DNA of 64,000 nt from Arthrobacter woluwensis (GTDB taxonomy: Bacteria > Actinomycetota > Actinomycetes > Actinomycetales > Micrococcaceae). The DNA is taken from contig NZ_FNSN01000003.1 in the NCBI RefSeq assembly GCF_900105345.1, forward strand, positions 186,001 through 250,000, read 5' to 3'. Shown here one piece after another: positions 1-13,812 of this stretch (position 1 is the stretch's first letter; the number at the start of each line of letters is the position of its first letter). Under the pieces are notes generated by a model, which saw only the letters and a list, made by a program, of their open reading frames with translations, did no database searches and was not told where the DNA came from. Made by a program: the position numbers and the translations under genes.

Positions 1-1
1 C

Positions 2-535
2 ACGGTCAACGGGGTCACGGTGAACACCCCGAAGGGCCACGGCCAGTTCCCGGTGTTCTTCCCGGGCACCTACGAGGCGAGCTACAGCTCCCCGTACTTC
101 GCCGCCCCGGCCCAGCGGGTCTCCGTCTCCGGACCCAGCAGCAGTCAGACCGTCAATCTCAGCACCGAGGCCACCAAGAGCCTGGCCGACGCCGTGTCCA
201 CCCAGGTGCACAAGTACCTGGACGACTGTGCCGCCGAGGCCAACCACGAGCAGCGGCTCCAGCCGGACTGCCCGTTCTACCACGCGGGACTCGAACGGGT
301 CACGCCCGGGTCGATCCGCTGGAGCATCGTCGAGTACCCCAAGGTCGAGATCCAGCCGTACAACGGCCGCTGGGTGGTCACACCGCTCGGCGGCAAGGCG
401 AAGCTGAACGCGAAAGCCGTCGATCTCTTCACCGGCGTCGACGGCCCGCTGGACCAGGTGCATCCCTTCAGTTTCACCGTGACGCTCAGCTTCACGGCGG
501 ACAAGGTGACCGTCACGCCCGTCGTCGACTACTGA
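2..535 (+). CDS. Unrecognised protein, C-terminal part (5' truncated)
   Basis: The frame is open from the first bases of the window, so the gene begins upstream and only about 177 residues are visible, ending at TGA 533-535. The visible part is beta-rich with many Thr/Val/Ser, contains two cysteines about 20 residues apart, and has the look of an exported or membrane-anchored extracellular domain; no signal peptide or membrane segment lies in the visible part. I do not recognise a family. A 28-bp perfect hairpin follows directly and separates it from the convergent thioredoxin/NHL gene. Confidence 0.75.
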   Translation, partial: TVNGVTVNTPKGHGQFPVFFPGTYEASYSSPYFAAPAQRVSVSGPSSSQTVNLSTEATKSLADAVSTQVHKYLDDCAAEANHEQRLQPDCPFYHAGLERVTPGSIRWSIVEYPKVEIQPYNGRWVVTPLGGKAKLNAKAVDLFTGVDGPLDQVHPFSFTVTLSFTADKVTVTPVVDY

Positions 536-552
536 GTCCCGCCACCGCCACC

Positions 553-613
553 CGCGAAAGCACAGATGGTGCCCCTTCCCGCGCTGGGAAGGGGCACCAT
601 CTGTGCTTTCGCG
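553..613. terminator. Long perfect hairpin between convergent genes
   Basis: Arms 553-580 and 586-613 are perfectly complementary over 28 bp around the 5-nt loop gcgct. It sits between convergent gene ends, consistent with a bidirectional terminator, although there is no clear T-run on either side. The arm resembles that of the hairpin at 37974-38034, with compensating changes in both arms, so it may belong to a dispersed repeat family. Confidence 0.75.
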
Positions 614-630
614 TCCGGAGCGGGCCGGGC

Positions 631-2586
631 TCAGTCCATGCCGCGCAGGTCCAGGACCAGTTCCGTGTCGCCGTCGGCGCTCAGGACCACGGGGATGCCC
701 CAGTCCTGCTGGTACAGGTGGCAGGCGGCGTGATCGGGGATCTCGCCGTCGGGGCCTTCGGCGCCGTCGCAGGCCGCCGCACGGGCGGTGATGTGCAGGA
801 TGCCCTCGGTGACCTCGGAGGACAGCTCGAGCGTGCGGTTCAGGCCTTCGCCCGTGCCACCGCCCGAGACCAGGAGCTCCGCCGGGGTCGAGGAGATCTT
901 GAGCTGAGTCGGGTCGCCCCAGCGGTAGTCCAGCTTCTGGCCGGTGGGCGCGGTGAAGCGGACCGAGAGGTCGAAGGACCCCGGCGCCACGGGCGACGTC
1001 GGACGCTGGGTCTGCGAGGCGCCCTCATCCACCTGCTGCGCCTCGGCCGGGATCGGCACGTAGATCAGCTGATGCTTGTTGGCCTCCACCACCACGAGCA
1101 GCGGCTCGGCGCCCCGGGGGTCGAGGACCACGTCGCTGGGCTCGGCGAGGCCACGCGTCAGGGTGGACACGACGCCGGTCGCCGGGTCGTAGCGGCGCAC
1201 GGCGCCGTTGTAGGTGTCCGCGATCGCCACGGAGCCGTCGGGCAGCACGGTGACACCCAGCGGGTGCTGGAGCCGCGCCTCGGAGGCTTCGCCGTCGCGG
1301 AACCCGAAGTCGAAGAGGCCCTTGCCGATGGCCGTCCCCACGGTCACGCGGCCGGCGTCCCCTGTGGGCACGAGGCGCCGCAGCGCGGACGTCTCCGAGT
1401 CGGCCACCCAGATGGAACCGTCCGGTCCTTCGGCCAGGCCGGAGGACTGGGCGAACCACGCGGAGTCGGCCGCGCCGTCGAGCAGGCCCTCCAGACCGTT
1501 GCCGGCCAGGATGGACACCTCGCCGGTCTCCGGGGAGAACGCGAAGATCTGGTGCACGCCCGCCATGGCGATCACCACGGTCTGCAGCGACTCGGACCAG
1601 AGGACGTCCCACGGTGAACTGAGAGCCACCTGCAGGGGATCCGCGCCGAGCGGACCGCCGTAGCCGGCGCCGTCGTCGTCCACCCGGGCAGGGCCCGCTT
1701 CCAGCAGCCGCTGCACGCCGCTGCCGGCGAGCGTGGTGACCTCACCGGTGGCGAGGCTGATGCCCCGCAGTCGGTGGTTGACCGAGTCCGCCACGACGAC
1801 GTCGTACCCGACCCGCGCCGCCAGCTCGGCGGGCAGGAGGGTGAGTCCCTGGGGTTCGTTGAAGCGGGCGCCCTCAGCCCCGCCGTCGACATGTCCCTTG
1901 GTCCCGTCGCCATACGCGGACAGGATGGTGTCGAAGTCGTCGGCGAGCTCCAGGACGCGGTGATGACCGGTGTCGGAGACGAGCCAGGACTCCTGCTCGG
2001 AACCGCGCCCGGCGGGCAGCAGCAGGGCCTTGCCCGGGAAGCGGAGCGTCCCGGAGGTCGCCTCCGGCGCCACGTACGGGCCGTCACCGCGGTGCAGGGT
2101 GCCCTTGTCCTCGTGCTCGGCGATGAGTTCCGGGATCAGCACGGCCAGGCCGTCCGCATGGCCCTCGCCGGAGAGGTGCGCCACCACGTAACCCTCGGGG
2201 TCGACGACCACCAGGGTCGGCCAGGCGCGGGCTGTGTAGGCCTTCCAGGTGTCCAGCTCGGGGTCGTCGAGGACCGGGTGGTGGATCTCGTAGCGCTCCA
2301 CCGCGGCCGCGATCGCCACGGGGTCGGCCTCGTGCTCGAACTTGGGCGAGTGGACGCCGACCGTCACGAGGACGTCGCTGTACTGCTCCTCGAGGGGGCG
2401 CAGCTCGTCCAGGACGTGCAGGCAGTTGATGCAGCAGAAGGTCCAGAAGTCCAGCAGCACGATCTTGCCGCGGAGTTTCTCGAGGGAGAGCTGTTCTCCA
2501 CCGGTGTTGAGCCAGTTGCGGCCCACCAGCTCGGAAGCGCGGACGCGGGTGGCGCTGCGCACAGAGGTCGCGTTCTCGGTGGTCAT
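631..2586 (-). CDS. Thioredoxin-like NHL-repeat protein
   Basis: 651 residues. Residues about 15-165 are a TlpA/AhpC-type thioredoxin fold with the motif WTFCCINC (W48, C51, C52, C55; redox pair C52/C55) and the cis-proline stretch WPTLVV. Residues about 180-510 carry NHL-type beta-propeller repeats, followed by a beta-rich C-terminal domain of about 130 residues. No signal peptide is seen, so a cytosolic location is likely. The architecture is that of bacterial NHLRC2-like proteins; the substrate is not known. The ATG overlaps the stop of the upstream CopD-CtaG gene by 4 nt (ATGA) and has a good AGGAG site, so the two are translationally coupled and may share a role in thiol/copper handling. 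Confidence 0.85.
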   Translation of the reverse strand: MTTENATSVRSATRVRASELVGRNWLNTGGEQLSLEKLRGKIVLLDFWTFCCINCLHVLDELRPLEEQYSDVLVTVGVHSPKFEHEADPVAIAAAVERYEIHHPVLDDPELDTWKAYTARAWPTLVVVDPEGYVVAHLSGEGHADGLAVLIPELIAEHEDKGTLHRGDGPYVAPEATSGTLRFPGKALLLPAGRGSEQESWLVSDTGHHRVLELADDFDTILSAYGDGTKGHVDGGAEGARFNEPQGLTLLPAELAARVGYDVVVADSVNHRLRGISLATGEVTTLAGSGVQRLLEAGPARVDDDGAGYGGPLGADPLQVALSSPWDVLWSESLQTVVIAMAGVHQIFAFSPETGEVSILAGNGLEGLLDGAADSAWFAQSSGLAEGPDGSIWVADSETSALRRLVPTGDAGRVTVGTAIGKGLFDFGFRDGEASEARLQHPLGVTVLPDGSVAIADTYNGAVRRYDPATGVVSTLTRGLAEPSDVVLDPRGAEPLLVVVEANKHQLIYVPIPAEAQQVDEGASQTQRPTSPVAPGSFDLSVRFTAPTGQKLDYRWGDPTQLKISSTPAELLVSGGGTGEGLNRTLELSSEVTEGILHITARAAACDGAEGPDGEIPDHAACHLYQQDWGIPVVLSADGDTELVLDLRGMD

Positions 2587-4853
2587 TCTTTCTCCTTCGG
2601 TTCCGGCGTGCCGGGTTCCAGCGTAGAGGCCGCGCCGGCGGTGGGCGCAGTGCGTCCGGTGGGTGAACCGTCCCTCCGGGCCAGACGGGTGAACATGTCG
2701 TTGTAAGCGGTCAGCTCGGCGTCGTTATTCCTGTCCGCCGCCCGGTCCTTCCGACGGGTCTCCCTTTCATCCGAGCGGGACCACATGATGGCCACCCCGA
2801 TCGCGAGCAGGACGGTGGGAACCTCGCCGATGCCCCACGCGATCGCGCCGCCGTGCTGCTGGTCCACGATCGCGCTCGGACCCCAGGCACGGCCCAGATT
2901 GCCGAAGTAGTCCGCGGCGAGCAGGCTCGTGCCGCCCATGATGGAGACGCCGAAGAAGGCATGGAAGGCCATGGTCGCCAGGAGCAGCAGGAGCCGCATC
3001 GGGAACGGCGCGCGGCGCGGCAGCGGGTCCTGGCCGATCATGGTCAGCGCGAAGATGTACCCGGTCAGCAGGAAGTGCAGGTTCATCAGCTCGTGGCCCA
3101 CGTGGTCCCGCATGGCGAAGCCGAAGAAGTCCGAGTAGTAGAACAGCACGATCGACCCGGCGAAATTCGCGGCCGCGAAGAGTGGATGCGTCACCACCTG
3201 GGAGAACCGGGAGTGCACGAACGCCAGGATCCATTCGCGCAGACCGCGGCTGCCGTCGGTTCGCGGGGCGAGCGCGCGGAGCGCCAGGGTGATGGGTGAG
3301 CCGATCACCAGGAAGATCGGCGCGACCATGGTCAGGGCCATGTGCTCCACCATGTGGATGGAGAACATGACGTGTCCGTACACCCCGGGGGCGCCGGAGA
3401 TGATGTACGTCAGGGCCGCCAGGCCGATGAACCAGGACACCGCCCGCATGACGGGCCACCGGTCGCCACGGCGGACGACCTTGATGACACCCAGGGCGTA
3501 GGCCACGGCACCGAAGACGGCCACGGCCACCCACAGCCAGTCGAGACGCCAGACGGTGAGCCAGCGTTCCGGGGTCAGCTCCGGGGGGAGCTCGTAGCCG
3601 CTGAGGATGAACGCCGGGCTGGCGTCCTCGGAGTATTTGGTCTCGGACGGCGGAGCCGAGGAGGACAGCGCGACGGCGACCGCACTCGTCGCGGCCATGA
3701 CCAGCAGTTCCACCCCGATGACCTGCCACAGCACACGCTGGGCGGTCAGGGAACCCTTCGACGGGACCGCGGCGGCCTTGCCTCGGGAGGCCGCGCCGTC
3801 GTCGTCGCCCAGCCGCGGGATGATCCACGAGCGGTGCATGTAGCCGATCGCCCCGAGGACCAGGGCGCAGAAGGTCTTCACCAGCACCAGCTGGCCGTAC
3901 GGAGAATAGAAGAGGTTGTGCCAGCTGGTGATGCGGATGGAGGCGCTGATGATGCCGGACGCCGTGACGAGCAGGAAGCAGAAGAGCGCCAGCGCGGAGA
4001 AGCGCTTGAGGGTGGCCGCGGTGATGTCGCGGCGCGGGGTGCCCGAGGCCGGCCGGGCCAGCAGGCCGGAGATGAGGGCCAGGACGGCGATGCCACCCAC
4101 CCAGAGCGAAGCCCCCAGCACGTGCAGGCCGATCGAGTTCACGGCGCCCGCGTGGTCGTTGGAGCTGGCCGCGTGGCCGTTGAGCGCCGGCGGCACCATG
4201 CCGAGGAGTGCCAGGAGCAGTGTGAACGCGAGCGCCGTCGTGTTGCGCAGGCCGAAGCTGGCCGTCGCGACGAGCGCCGCGACGATCACCACGAAGAGCC
4301 AGCCGCGGCCCAGCGGGAAGTCGCTCATGAAGAAGACCAGGGCCTTGGTGTACTCGGTGTCGCCGCTGAGCGCCTGTCCGGACACGTTCGCGTAGGTCAG
4401 CACCAGCACGGCGATGGCGGAAACCGTCCAGAGGCTTCCGGCAACGCCCGCCAGCAGCATGGTCCGGGTGAAGGCCGGATGCTCCGGCACGTCCTTCGTC
4501 TCACCACCGCGCCGCGGGGCGCGGATCCCCTGCGGCAGCACGACGACGGCGAACGCCAGCGCCGCGACCGTCACGGCCAGGCTGAGGTTGTGGACGGTCT
4601 TGGCCACCGGCAGGCCCCAGCGCACGAGAGCGCCGGGGTCGGACAGCTGACGCACGCCGGCAGCACCGGTGAACAGGAGCCCCAGCACGAGCGTCACGAC
4701 CGCCACGGCGAGGGCCGCGAACTGCCAGCCCGGTCCCAGTCCGGTCCTCGTGGTCTGGGGGGCGGGACCGTGGGCGGCCTCCCCGTTCGTCCCTTGCCCG
4801 CGCGCGGGTCGTCCGGGGCGCGAGGAGACCTGGTTCCTGGTGGTTGCTGGCAT
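2583..4853 (-). CDS. CopD / CtaG fusion: copper resistance and cytochrome c oxidase assembly membrane protein
   Basis: 756 residues from the ATG at 4853 (an in-frame GTG at 4907 would add 18 unstructured residues and has no Shine-Dalgarno; the ATG is preceded by GGAGG, though very close). The N-terminal half is a CopD-type multi-pass domain (copper import/periplasmic copper handling); the C-terminal half is a CtaG_caa3-type domain with conserved histidines in the stretch MFSIHMVEHM and near MNLHFLL. Around a dozen hydrophobic segments are visible. The family is tied to copper delivery to aa3/caa3 oxidases. It is cotranscribed with the thioredoxin/NHL gene, a plausible thiol partner. The C-terminal 60 residues are charged and soluble. 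Confidence 0.85.
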   Translation of the reverse strand: MPATTRNQVSSRPGRPARGQGTNGEAAHGPAPQTTRTGLGPGWQFAALAVAVVTLVLGLLFTGAAGVRQLSDPGALVRWGLPVAKTVHNLSLAVTVAALAFAVVVLPQGIRAPRRGGETKDVPEHPAFTRTMLLAGVAGSLWTVSAIAVLVLTYANVSGQALSGDTEYTKALVFFMSDFPLGRGWLFVVIVAALVATASFGLRNTTALAFTLLLALLGMVPPALNGHAASSNDHAGAVNSIGLHVLGASLWVGGIAVLALISGLLARPASGTPRRDITAATLKRFSALALFCFLLVTASGIISASIRITSWHNLFYSPYGQLVLVKTFCALVLGAIGYMHRSWIIPRLGDDDGAASRGKAAAVPSKGSLTAQRVLWQVIGVELLVMAATSAVAVALSSSAPPSETKYSEDASPAFILSGYELPPELTPERWLTVWRLDWLWVAVAVFGAVAYALGVIKVVRRGDRWPVMRAVSWFIGLAALTYIISGAPGVYGHVMFSIHMVEHMALTMVAPIFLVIGSPITLALRALAPRTDGSRGLREWILAFVHSRFSQVVTHPLFAAANFAGSIVLFYYSDFFGFAMRDHVGHELMNLHFLLTGYIFALTMIGQDPLPRRAPFPMRLLLLLATMAFHAFFGVSIMGGTSLLAADYFGNLGRAWGPSAIVDQQHGGAIAWGIGEVPTVLLAIGVAIMWSRSDERETRRKDRAADRNNDAELTAYNDMFTRLARRDGSPTGRTAPTAGAASTLEPGTPEPKEKE

Positions 4854-5033
4854 GCCTCCATTGTCCCGCGCGCGCGAGGGCGGGTCGAATCGGGGCGCCT
4901 GGTTCACAGGTGGCGGTCAGGTACTGTCCCGGGCCCTCTCCGGTCCCGGGGCGAGGCGTGCGCCCGTATTCGCTGTCCGCGCCCCGATTGCGGCGCCGAA
5001 GGTCATCAAGGGCGCGGAAACCGACCAGCGCCT

Positions 5034-5039
5034 TAAGAT
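5034..5039 (+). promoter_or_regulatory. -10 element TAAGAT, leaderless start
   Basis: TAAGAT begins exactly 12 nt before the GTG at 5046, which has no Shine-Dalgarno sequence. This places the predicted transcription start on the start codon. No clear -35. Confidence 0.45.
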
Positions 5040-5045
5040 GACCGG

Positions 5046-5696
5046 GTGACCCTTGAACAGTCCCTGCTGGGCTTCGCCGCCCTGTCCGTCCTGATCACGA
5101 TTCTTCCGGGGACGGACACCGCGCTCGTCCTCCGCTACGCCCTGGGCCGGAGCCGCCGTCACGCGTACACCGCGGCGCTGGGCATGATCACGGGCGCGTT
5201 CATCTGGGGCGTGGCCGCGGCCACGGGTGTGTCCGCGCTGCTGGCCGTCTCGACCGTCGCCTACGACATCCTCCGCATCATCGGAGCCGGGTACATGCTC
5301 TGGCTCGCCTTCTCGTTCTGGCGTGCATCCTTCCGCACGGGCGAGGGCAGCGTCGACACCACCGGCGGGCCGGCCACCGTGGCGCCCGAACACCTCGGGA
5401 AGACCTGGGTTAAAGGGTTCCTGTCCAACATCCTGAACCCCAAGTACGGGATGTTCTGCCTGGCCGTGATCCCCCAGTTCCTCGTCCCGACCATCGCTCC
5501 CCTCTGGATGGGCCTCATGCTCTCCGTCATCAGCAATCTGGAAGCGGCACTCTGGTTCACGCTCATCATCACGGCGGCACACTACTTCCGGCGCTGGCTG
5601 GACGGCCCCCGGTTCCGCAAGGTCATCGACCGCGTGACGGGGACGGCCCTGGGAGCCTTCGGGCTCGTGGCGCTGGCGGAGACCCGGCACGGCTGA
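5046..5696 (+). CDS. LysE/RhtB family amino-acid exporter
   Basis: 216 residues, the normal size for the family. The N-terminal hydrophobic segment carries the family PGT(D)xxLVLRYALG motif in place of the more common PGP, followed by the glycine-rich second segment and a central hydrophilic loop (residues about 100-125) before the remaining helices; about six membrane segments in total. Members export basic or small neutral amino acids and related compounds across the cytoplasmic membrane; the substrate here cannot be read from sequence. The start is a GTG with a -10 box 12 nt upstream, suggesting a leaderless mRNA. Divergent from the CopD-CtaG operon. Confidence 0.85.
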   Translation: MTLEQSLLGFAALSVLITILPGTDTALVLRYALGRSRRHAYTAALGMITGAFIWGVAAATGVSALLAVSTVAYDILRIIGAGYMLWLAFSFWRASFRTGEGSVDTTGGPATVAPEHLGKTWVKGFLSNILNPKYGMFCLAVIPQFLVPTIAPLWMGLMLSVISNLEAALWFTLIITAAHYFRRWLDGPRFRKVIDRVTGTALGAFGLVALAETRHG

Positions 5697-5772
5697 GTCG
5701 CGTCTGTTGCTTCACCGTCGTCGGTATGCGACGATTCCACTGATCGTGAACGAATCACAGGAGGTGAGACCC

Positions 5773-5826
5773 ATGTACGCAGTATCCGCAATGGGCGCTC
5801 CCCTCCGCCCACGATTCCGCGGCTGA
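5773..5826 (+). CDS. 17-codon leader ORF upstream of patatin gene
   Basis: An ATG at 5773 follows an excellent Shine-Dalgarno (AGGAGGTGAG, about 5 nt away) and opens a 17-codon frame, MYAVSAMGAPLRPRFRG, ending in TGA at 5824. The frame overlaps a nested inverted repeat (next entry) and ends 51 nt before the patatin ATG. The strong ribosome site on so short a frame argues for a regulatory leader peptide instead of a chance ORF. No run of one regulatory amino acid is present apart from two Met and three Arg codons, so the signal it might sense is unknown. Confidence 0.45.
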   Translation: MYAVSAMGAPLRPRFRG

Positions 5827-5848
5827 CGCAGCCGCCCCTGGGAGCGCC
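5794..5848 (+). promoter_or_regulatory. Nested hairpin overlapping the leader ORF
   Basis: Outer arms GGCGCTCCC (5794-5802) and GGGAGCGCC (5840-5848) are perfectly complementary, and an inner hairpin GCGGCT / AGCCGC (5819-5824 / 5830-5835) lies exactly over the leader ORF stop codon. Ribosome position on the leader would decide which structure forms, a layout typical of attenuators. Function inferred, not shown. Confidence 0.4.
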
Positions 5849-5877
5849 ACACAGGCATTTCGCGAAAGGCGACTCCC

Positions 5878-6825
5878 ATGCATCACGACATTTCTTCTGA
5901 TTCTCCCGCAGCCACCCGCGCCTCCAACCCTTCGGGCGGCCGCGCGCTCGTACTCGGAGGGGGCGGGTCCACCGGCAACGCCTGGCTCCTCGGCGTGATC
6001 GCCGGCCTGGCCGACGCGGGCCTCACCGTCACCGACGCCGATCTGATCATCGGCACCTCCGCCGGCGCCACGGCCGCCGCGCAACTGACCGGAGCGGATC
6101 CGGCCGAGCTCTACGAGGCCTCCCTGACACCGCTTCCCGTCCGCCGGCCTCAGCCGCCGGAAGCGGGTCGTCGCGGGCTGGCAGGATCCACCATCAATCA
6201 CCTGGAGCGCACGGACAGCATCATCTCCGCTTCCCACGACGCCGCCGACATGCGACGCCGGATGGGTGCCGGCGCGCTGGAGCTTCCGGCTTCCTCCGAC
6301 CGGGACGTCCACGCCCGCTGGCGGGAGACGGTCGCGTCGCGCCTGCCGAGCCAGCAGTGGCCGGAACAACGGATCCTGCTGACCGCCGTGGACGCGAGCA
6401 CCGGCGAGCCCACCGTCTTCACCCGTGACAGCGGCGTGTCCCTTGCCGACGCCGTGGCCGCCAGTTGTTCCAGCGGCTTCGCTTGTCCCGTCGGGGACAA
6501 GCGATACATCGACGGCGGCTACCGGCGCAATGAGAACGCCGACCTCGCCGCAGGCCATGCCCGGGTTCTGGTCCTCTCCCCGTTCGGCGGCCGCACTCGC
6601 ACTCCCCTGGAGTGGGGCCAGCACCTTGATGCGCAGGTCAAGGAACTGCGCGACGCCGGCAGCACGGTGGAGGTCATCTCACCTGAGGCGGAGGCGGAGG
6701 ACCTCTTCGGCGCCAATGCCATGAACATCGGCTTGCGTCCGGACGCGGCGCGGGCCGGATTCGAGCAGGGCAAACGCCTCGCCGAGAGCCTGGCGCCGTT
6801 CTGGGGCGCGTCCGCACCGGTGTGA
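5878..6825 (+). CDS. Patatin-like phospholipase family protein
   Basis: 315 residues. Oxyanion-loop glycine cluster GGGGSTG at 27-33, nucleophile elbow GTSAG with Ser61, and the dyad aspartate in DGGY (D212): all catalytic features of the patatin/RssA fold are intact. No signal peptide, so a cytosolic acyl hydrolase of lipids is expected. A second hydrophobic patch after SSGFACP fits the family core. The upstream 17-codon leader ORF and hairpin may control it. Downstream, on the opposite strand, are the terminators of rRNA operon A. Confidence 0.88.
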   Translation: MHHDISSDSPAATRASNPSGGRALVLGGGGSTGNAWLLGVIAGLADAGLTVTDADLIIGTSAGATAAAQLTGADPAELYEASLTPLPVRRPQPPEAGRRGLAGSTINHLERTDSIISASHDAADMRRRMGAGALELPASSDRDVHARWRETVASRLPSQQWPEQRILLTAVDASTGEPTVFTRDSGVSLADAVAASCSSGFACPVGDKRYIDGGYRRNENADLAAGHARVLVLSPFGGRTRTPLEWGQHLDAQVKELRDAGSTVEVISPEAEAEDLFGANAMNIGLRPDAARAGFEQGKRLAESLAPFWGASAPV

Positions 6826-6949
6826 TGCCGGGCTGACCTCGGCTGTTCCGTCGTGTCATCCGGCGTGGTGCCGGATCGGTGGTGCCCGTCTCTTGTGGGG
6901 GCGGGCTCCACCCCTCTGCTGGTCCGGTGGGGTGGGGGTGTGATCAGTC

Positions 6950-7000
6950 TGCTGGGTGGCCGGTTAAACGCGGACAGCCCCTGTGGGTGTGGGGGCTGTG
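6950..7000 (-). terminator. Diverged extra copy of the rRNA operon terminator
   Basis: The arms ACAGCCCC (6974-6981) and GGGGCTGT (6992-6999) with the preceding word CCGGTTAAA form a weaker copy of the terminator inside the 6.0-kb repeat (7055-7091). The outer flank (TGCTGGG..GCCGGTTAAA-like, from about 6949) matches the flank of rRNA copy B at 17148-17165, although B has only one such unit. The rest of 6826-7043 shows no gene. Confidence 0.5.
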
Positions 7001-7054
7001 GTTTTGGGGTGGGGGGTGGGTGTGGGCCCCGGCCCGGGTGGGTGGTTAAAGGCG

Positions 7055-7137
7055 AACAGCCCCCGTGCTCGTGTTGGTGGTGGGGGCTGTTTTGTTGGTG
7101 GTGCAGTGATGGCCCGGGCGTCGTTGCTCGGGCCATC
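7055..7137 (-). terminator. Tandem terminators of rRNA operon A
   Basis: On the minus strand, after 5S, a stem GATGGCCCG / CGGGCCATC (7129-7137 / 7108-7116) is followed by a second stem AACAGCCCCC / GGGGGCTGTT (7082-7091 / 7055-7064) and then CGCCTTTAA. Two consecutive hairpins are usual for strong rRNA termination. Confidence 0.7.
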
Positions 7138-7149
7138 CTGGGTGGTTGT

Positions 7150-7266
7150 GTCCGGCGGTGTCCTACTCTCCCACACCCTCGCGAGTGCAGTACCATCGGC
7201 GCTGTGGGTCTTAGCTTCCGGGTTCGGAATGGGACCGGGCGTTTCCCCCACGCTATGACCGCCGTA
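7150..7266 (-). rRNA. rrf: 5S ribosomal RNA (operon A)
   Basis: The reverse complement begins GTTACGGCGGTCATAGCG and ends near CACCGCCGGAC, giving the terminal 5S helix, and includes the CCCGGTCCCATTCCGAACC loop typical of actinobacterial 5S. About 117 nt; ends are good to a few bases. Separated from the 23S gene by a spacer of about 220 nt with no gene. Confidence 0.9.
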
Positions 7267-7488
7267 ACTCTTTCAAACTCCCCACCAGGGGGTGGGGGTT
7301 GGTTTGTAAGGGTCACTGGATCGTTTCCGTGACACGCAACACCAACCAGTGGATCCCTTGTGGGGGTGGTGGTGTTGCTTATTCAATTATCTGGTTCCCT
7401 CGGGTCAAACTGGTGGGTTTGTTGTTTGGGGACCGCATGGTGGACGCGTAGCACAGTTCTTTCACCCACACCCGGGGGGGTGTGGTGT

Positions 7489-12670
<5,182 letters not shown>

Positions 12671-12759
12671 GAAATTCAAAACCCAGCAAACACCAATCCA
12701 CCACAGGGGCGGTGAAATCAGTGATTACCAAAAAAACATTGGTATCAAAAAAACATGAC

Positions 12760-12872
12760 ACACTATTGAGTTCTCAAACAACAGACTGCTCTGCGATACT
12801 CACCGGAGCAATTCCTCCAGGCTTTCCCGCCGCAACCCTTCAATCCTAACCCATCAGCTTTCCCTTTCGCAA
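12760..12872 (-). promoter_or_regulatory. rRNA operon A promoter and boxA-like leader
   Basis: On the minus strand, -35 TTGCGA (12867-12872) and -10 TAGGAT (12843-12848) are 18 nt apart, predicting transcription from about 12836 and a leader of about 165 nt. The leader holds TGTTGTTTGAGAACTCAAT (within 12760-12784), matching the boxA/antitermination element known from mycobacterial rRNA leaders. The whole stretch 12671-13045 is AT-rich compared with its surroundings and has no gene; additional upstream promoters up to 13045 are possible. Confidence 0.55.
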
Positions 12873-13084
12873 ATCCGCTCCCCGGCCGGATAAACCATCC
12901 AACCAGAATTCGAATTCACAAAAACAAACACCAAAGGCACCACAAAAAAGCACCCGAAAATGGTGAATGAAATCAAAGGAATGAGAATCGAAGACCGCCA
13001 CCAGAACCAGCACAACCGGCCCGGCAACCCGATCTACTCTACACACTTCTGGAGGACTCCGCAAGCCCTGCCCCAGACGGTGCC

Positions 13085-13717
13085 TCAGGGCACCCTGACG
13101 GCCTCGCAATGACCCAGTGCCCGCTGCGTTCCGCTGGCGCCCCGTACCGTGGCGCCCCTCGGCCTGAACCCCGCGAGGACCAGCTGTTCCTCGACCCATT
13201 CACCCGGCCACGACCACGCCGGCGCCACCTGATGCGCAAAGGGCAGCGGTTCGTCACCTTCACCCGCGAAGAAGCCGATCAGGATTCTTCCTCCGGGAGC
13301 GAGCACACGATGCACCTCGGCGAGGACAGCGCGCACGTCCACAGGATCGAGATGAATGAGCGAGAACCATGCCAGCACCCCCGCCCACGAGCCGTCCCTC
13401 GACGGGAGCCTGCGGACATCGGCCGACTGGAAGGACAGGGCCGGGTACAGGCGTCGTGCGTGCTCCAGGAACTCCGCCGAGAGATCGACGCCCGCGACCT
13501 CCACCCCTCGCCGCGCCAGGGCCGCAGTCCAGTGCCCCGGTCCGCAGCCGGCGTCGAGCACAGGACCGTCGCACGTCGCGGCCCACGCCGTGATCGTCTC
13601 CAGATCCCGAGGGTCCGCGAGCTCCTCGTCCCCGAAGAGCTCGATGTACAGGCCGGCCACCGCGTCATAGGACGCCGCGACGACCTCACCGTCGGTTCGT
13701 GCTTCGTTTCTCCGCAT
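13085..13717 (-). CDS. Class I SAM-dependent methyltransferase
   Basis: 210 residues. The SAM-binding motif I is VLDAGCGPG (53-61), followed by the acidic motif II GVDLS (about 77) and the late motif HRVLAPGGRILIGF; this is the Methyltransf_11/25 type with a Rossmann fold. The substrate is not predictable. The ATG at 13717 has GGAGG 8 nt upstream. Its stop lies only about 40 bp from the start of the rRNA repeat and both are on the minus strand, with no hairpin seen between them, so read-through into rRNA operon A is possible. Confidence 0.85.
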   Translation of the reverse strand: MRRNEARTDGEVVAASYDAVAGLYIELFGDEELADPRDLETITAWAATCDGPVLDAGCGPGHWTAALARRGVEVAGVDLSAEFLEHARRLYPALSFQSADVRRLPSRDGSWAGVLAWFSLIHLDPVDVRAVLAEVHRVLAPGGRILIGFFAGEGDEPLPFAHQVAPAWSWPGEWVEEQLVLAGFRPRGATVRGASGTQRALGHCEAVRVP

Positions 13718-13767
13718 CGCGCTTTCCTCCTCCGTGACGACGTCACCAGGTGCCCGGGCTTAAACAG

Positions 13768-13799
13768 CTGAGGGCACCGGCGGATGCCGGTGCCCTCAG
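13768..13799 (-). terminator. Hairpin terminator after the HU gene
   Basis: A 14-bp perfect stem CTGAGGGCACCGGC / GCCGGTGCCCTCAG with loop ggat (13782-13785) follows the HU stop; on the minus strand it continues CTGTTTAAG. It also lies 50 nt upstream of the methyltransferase ATG, separating the two genes. Confidence 0.75.
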
Positions 13800-13812
13800 G
13801 AAGCGAAGGAGC

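Noticed and set aside
3342-5036. 564-codon plus-strand frame opposite the CopD-CtaG gene
   Set aside because: Antisense shadow of a high-GC gene; product is Arg/Gly/His-rich with no domain, whereas the minus-strand protein has clear family motifs.
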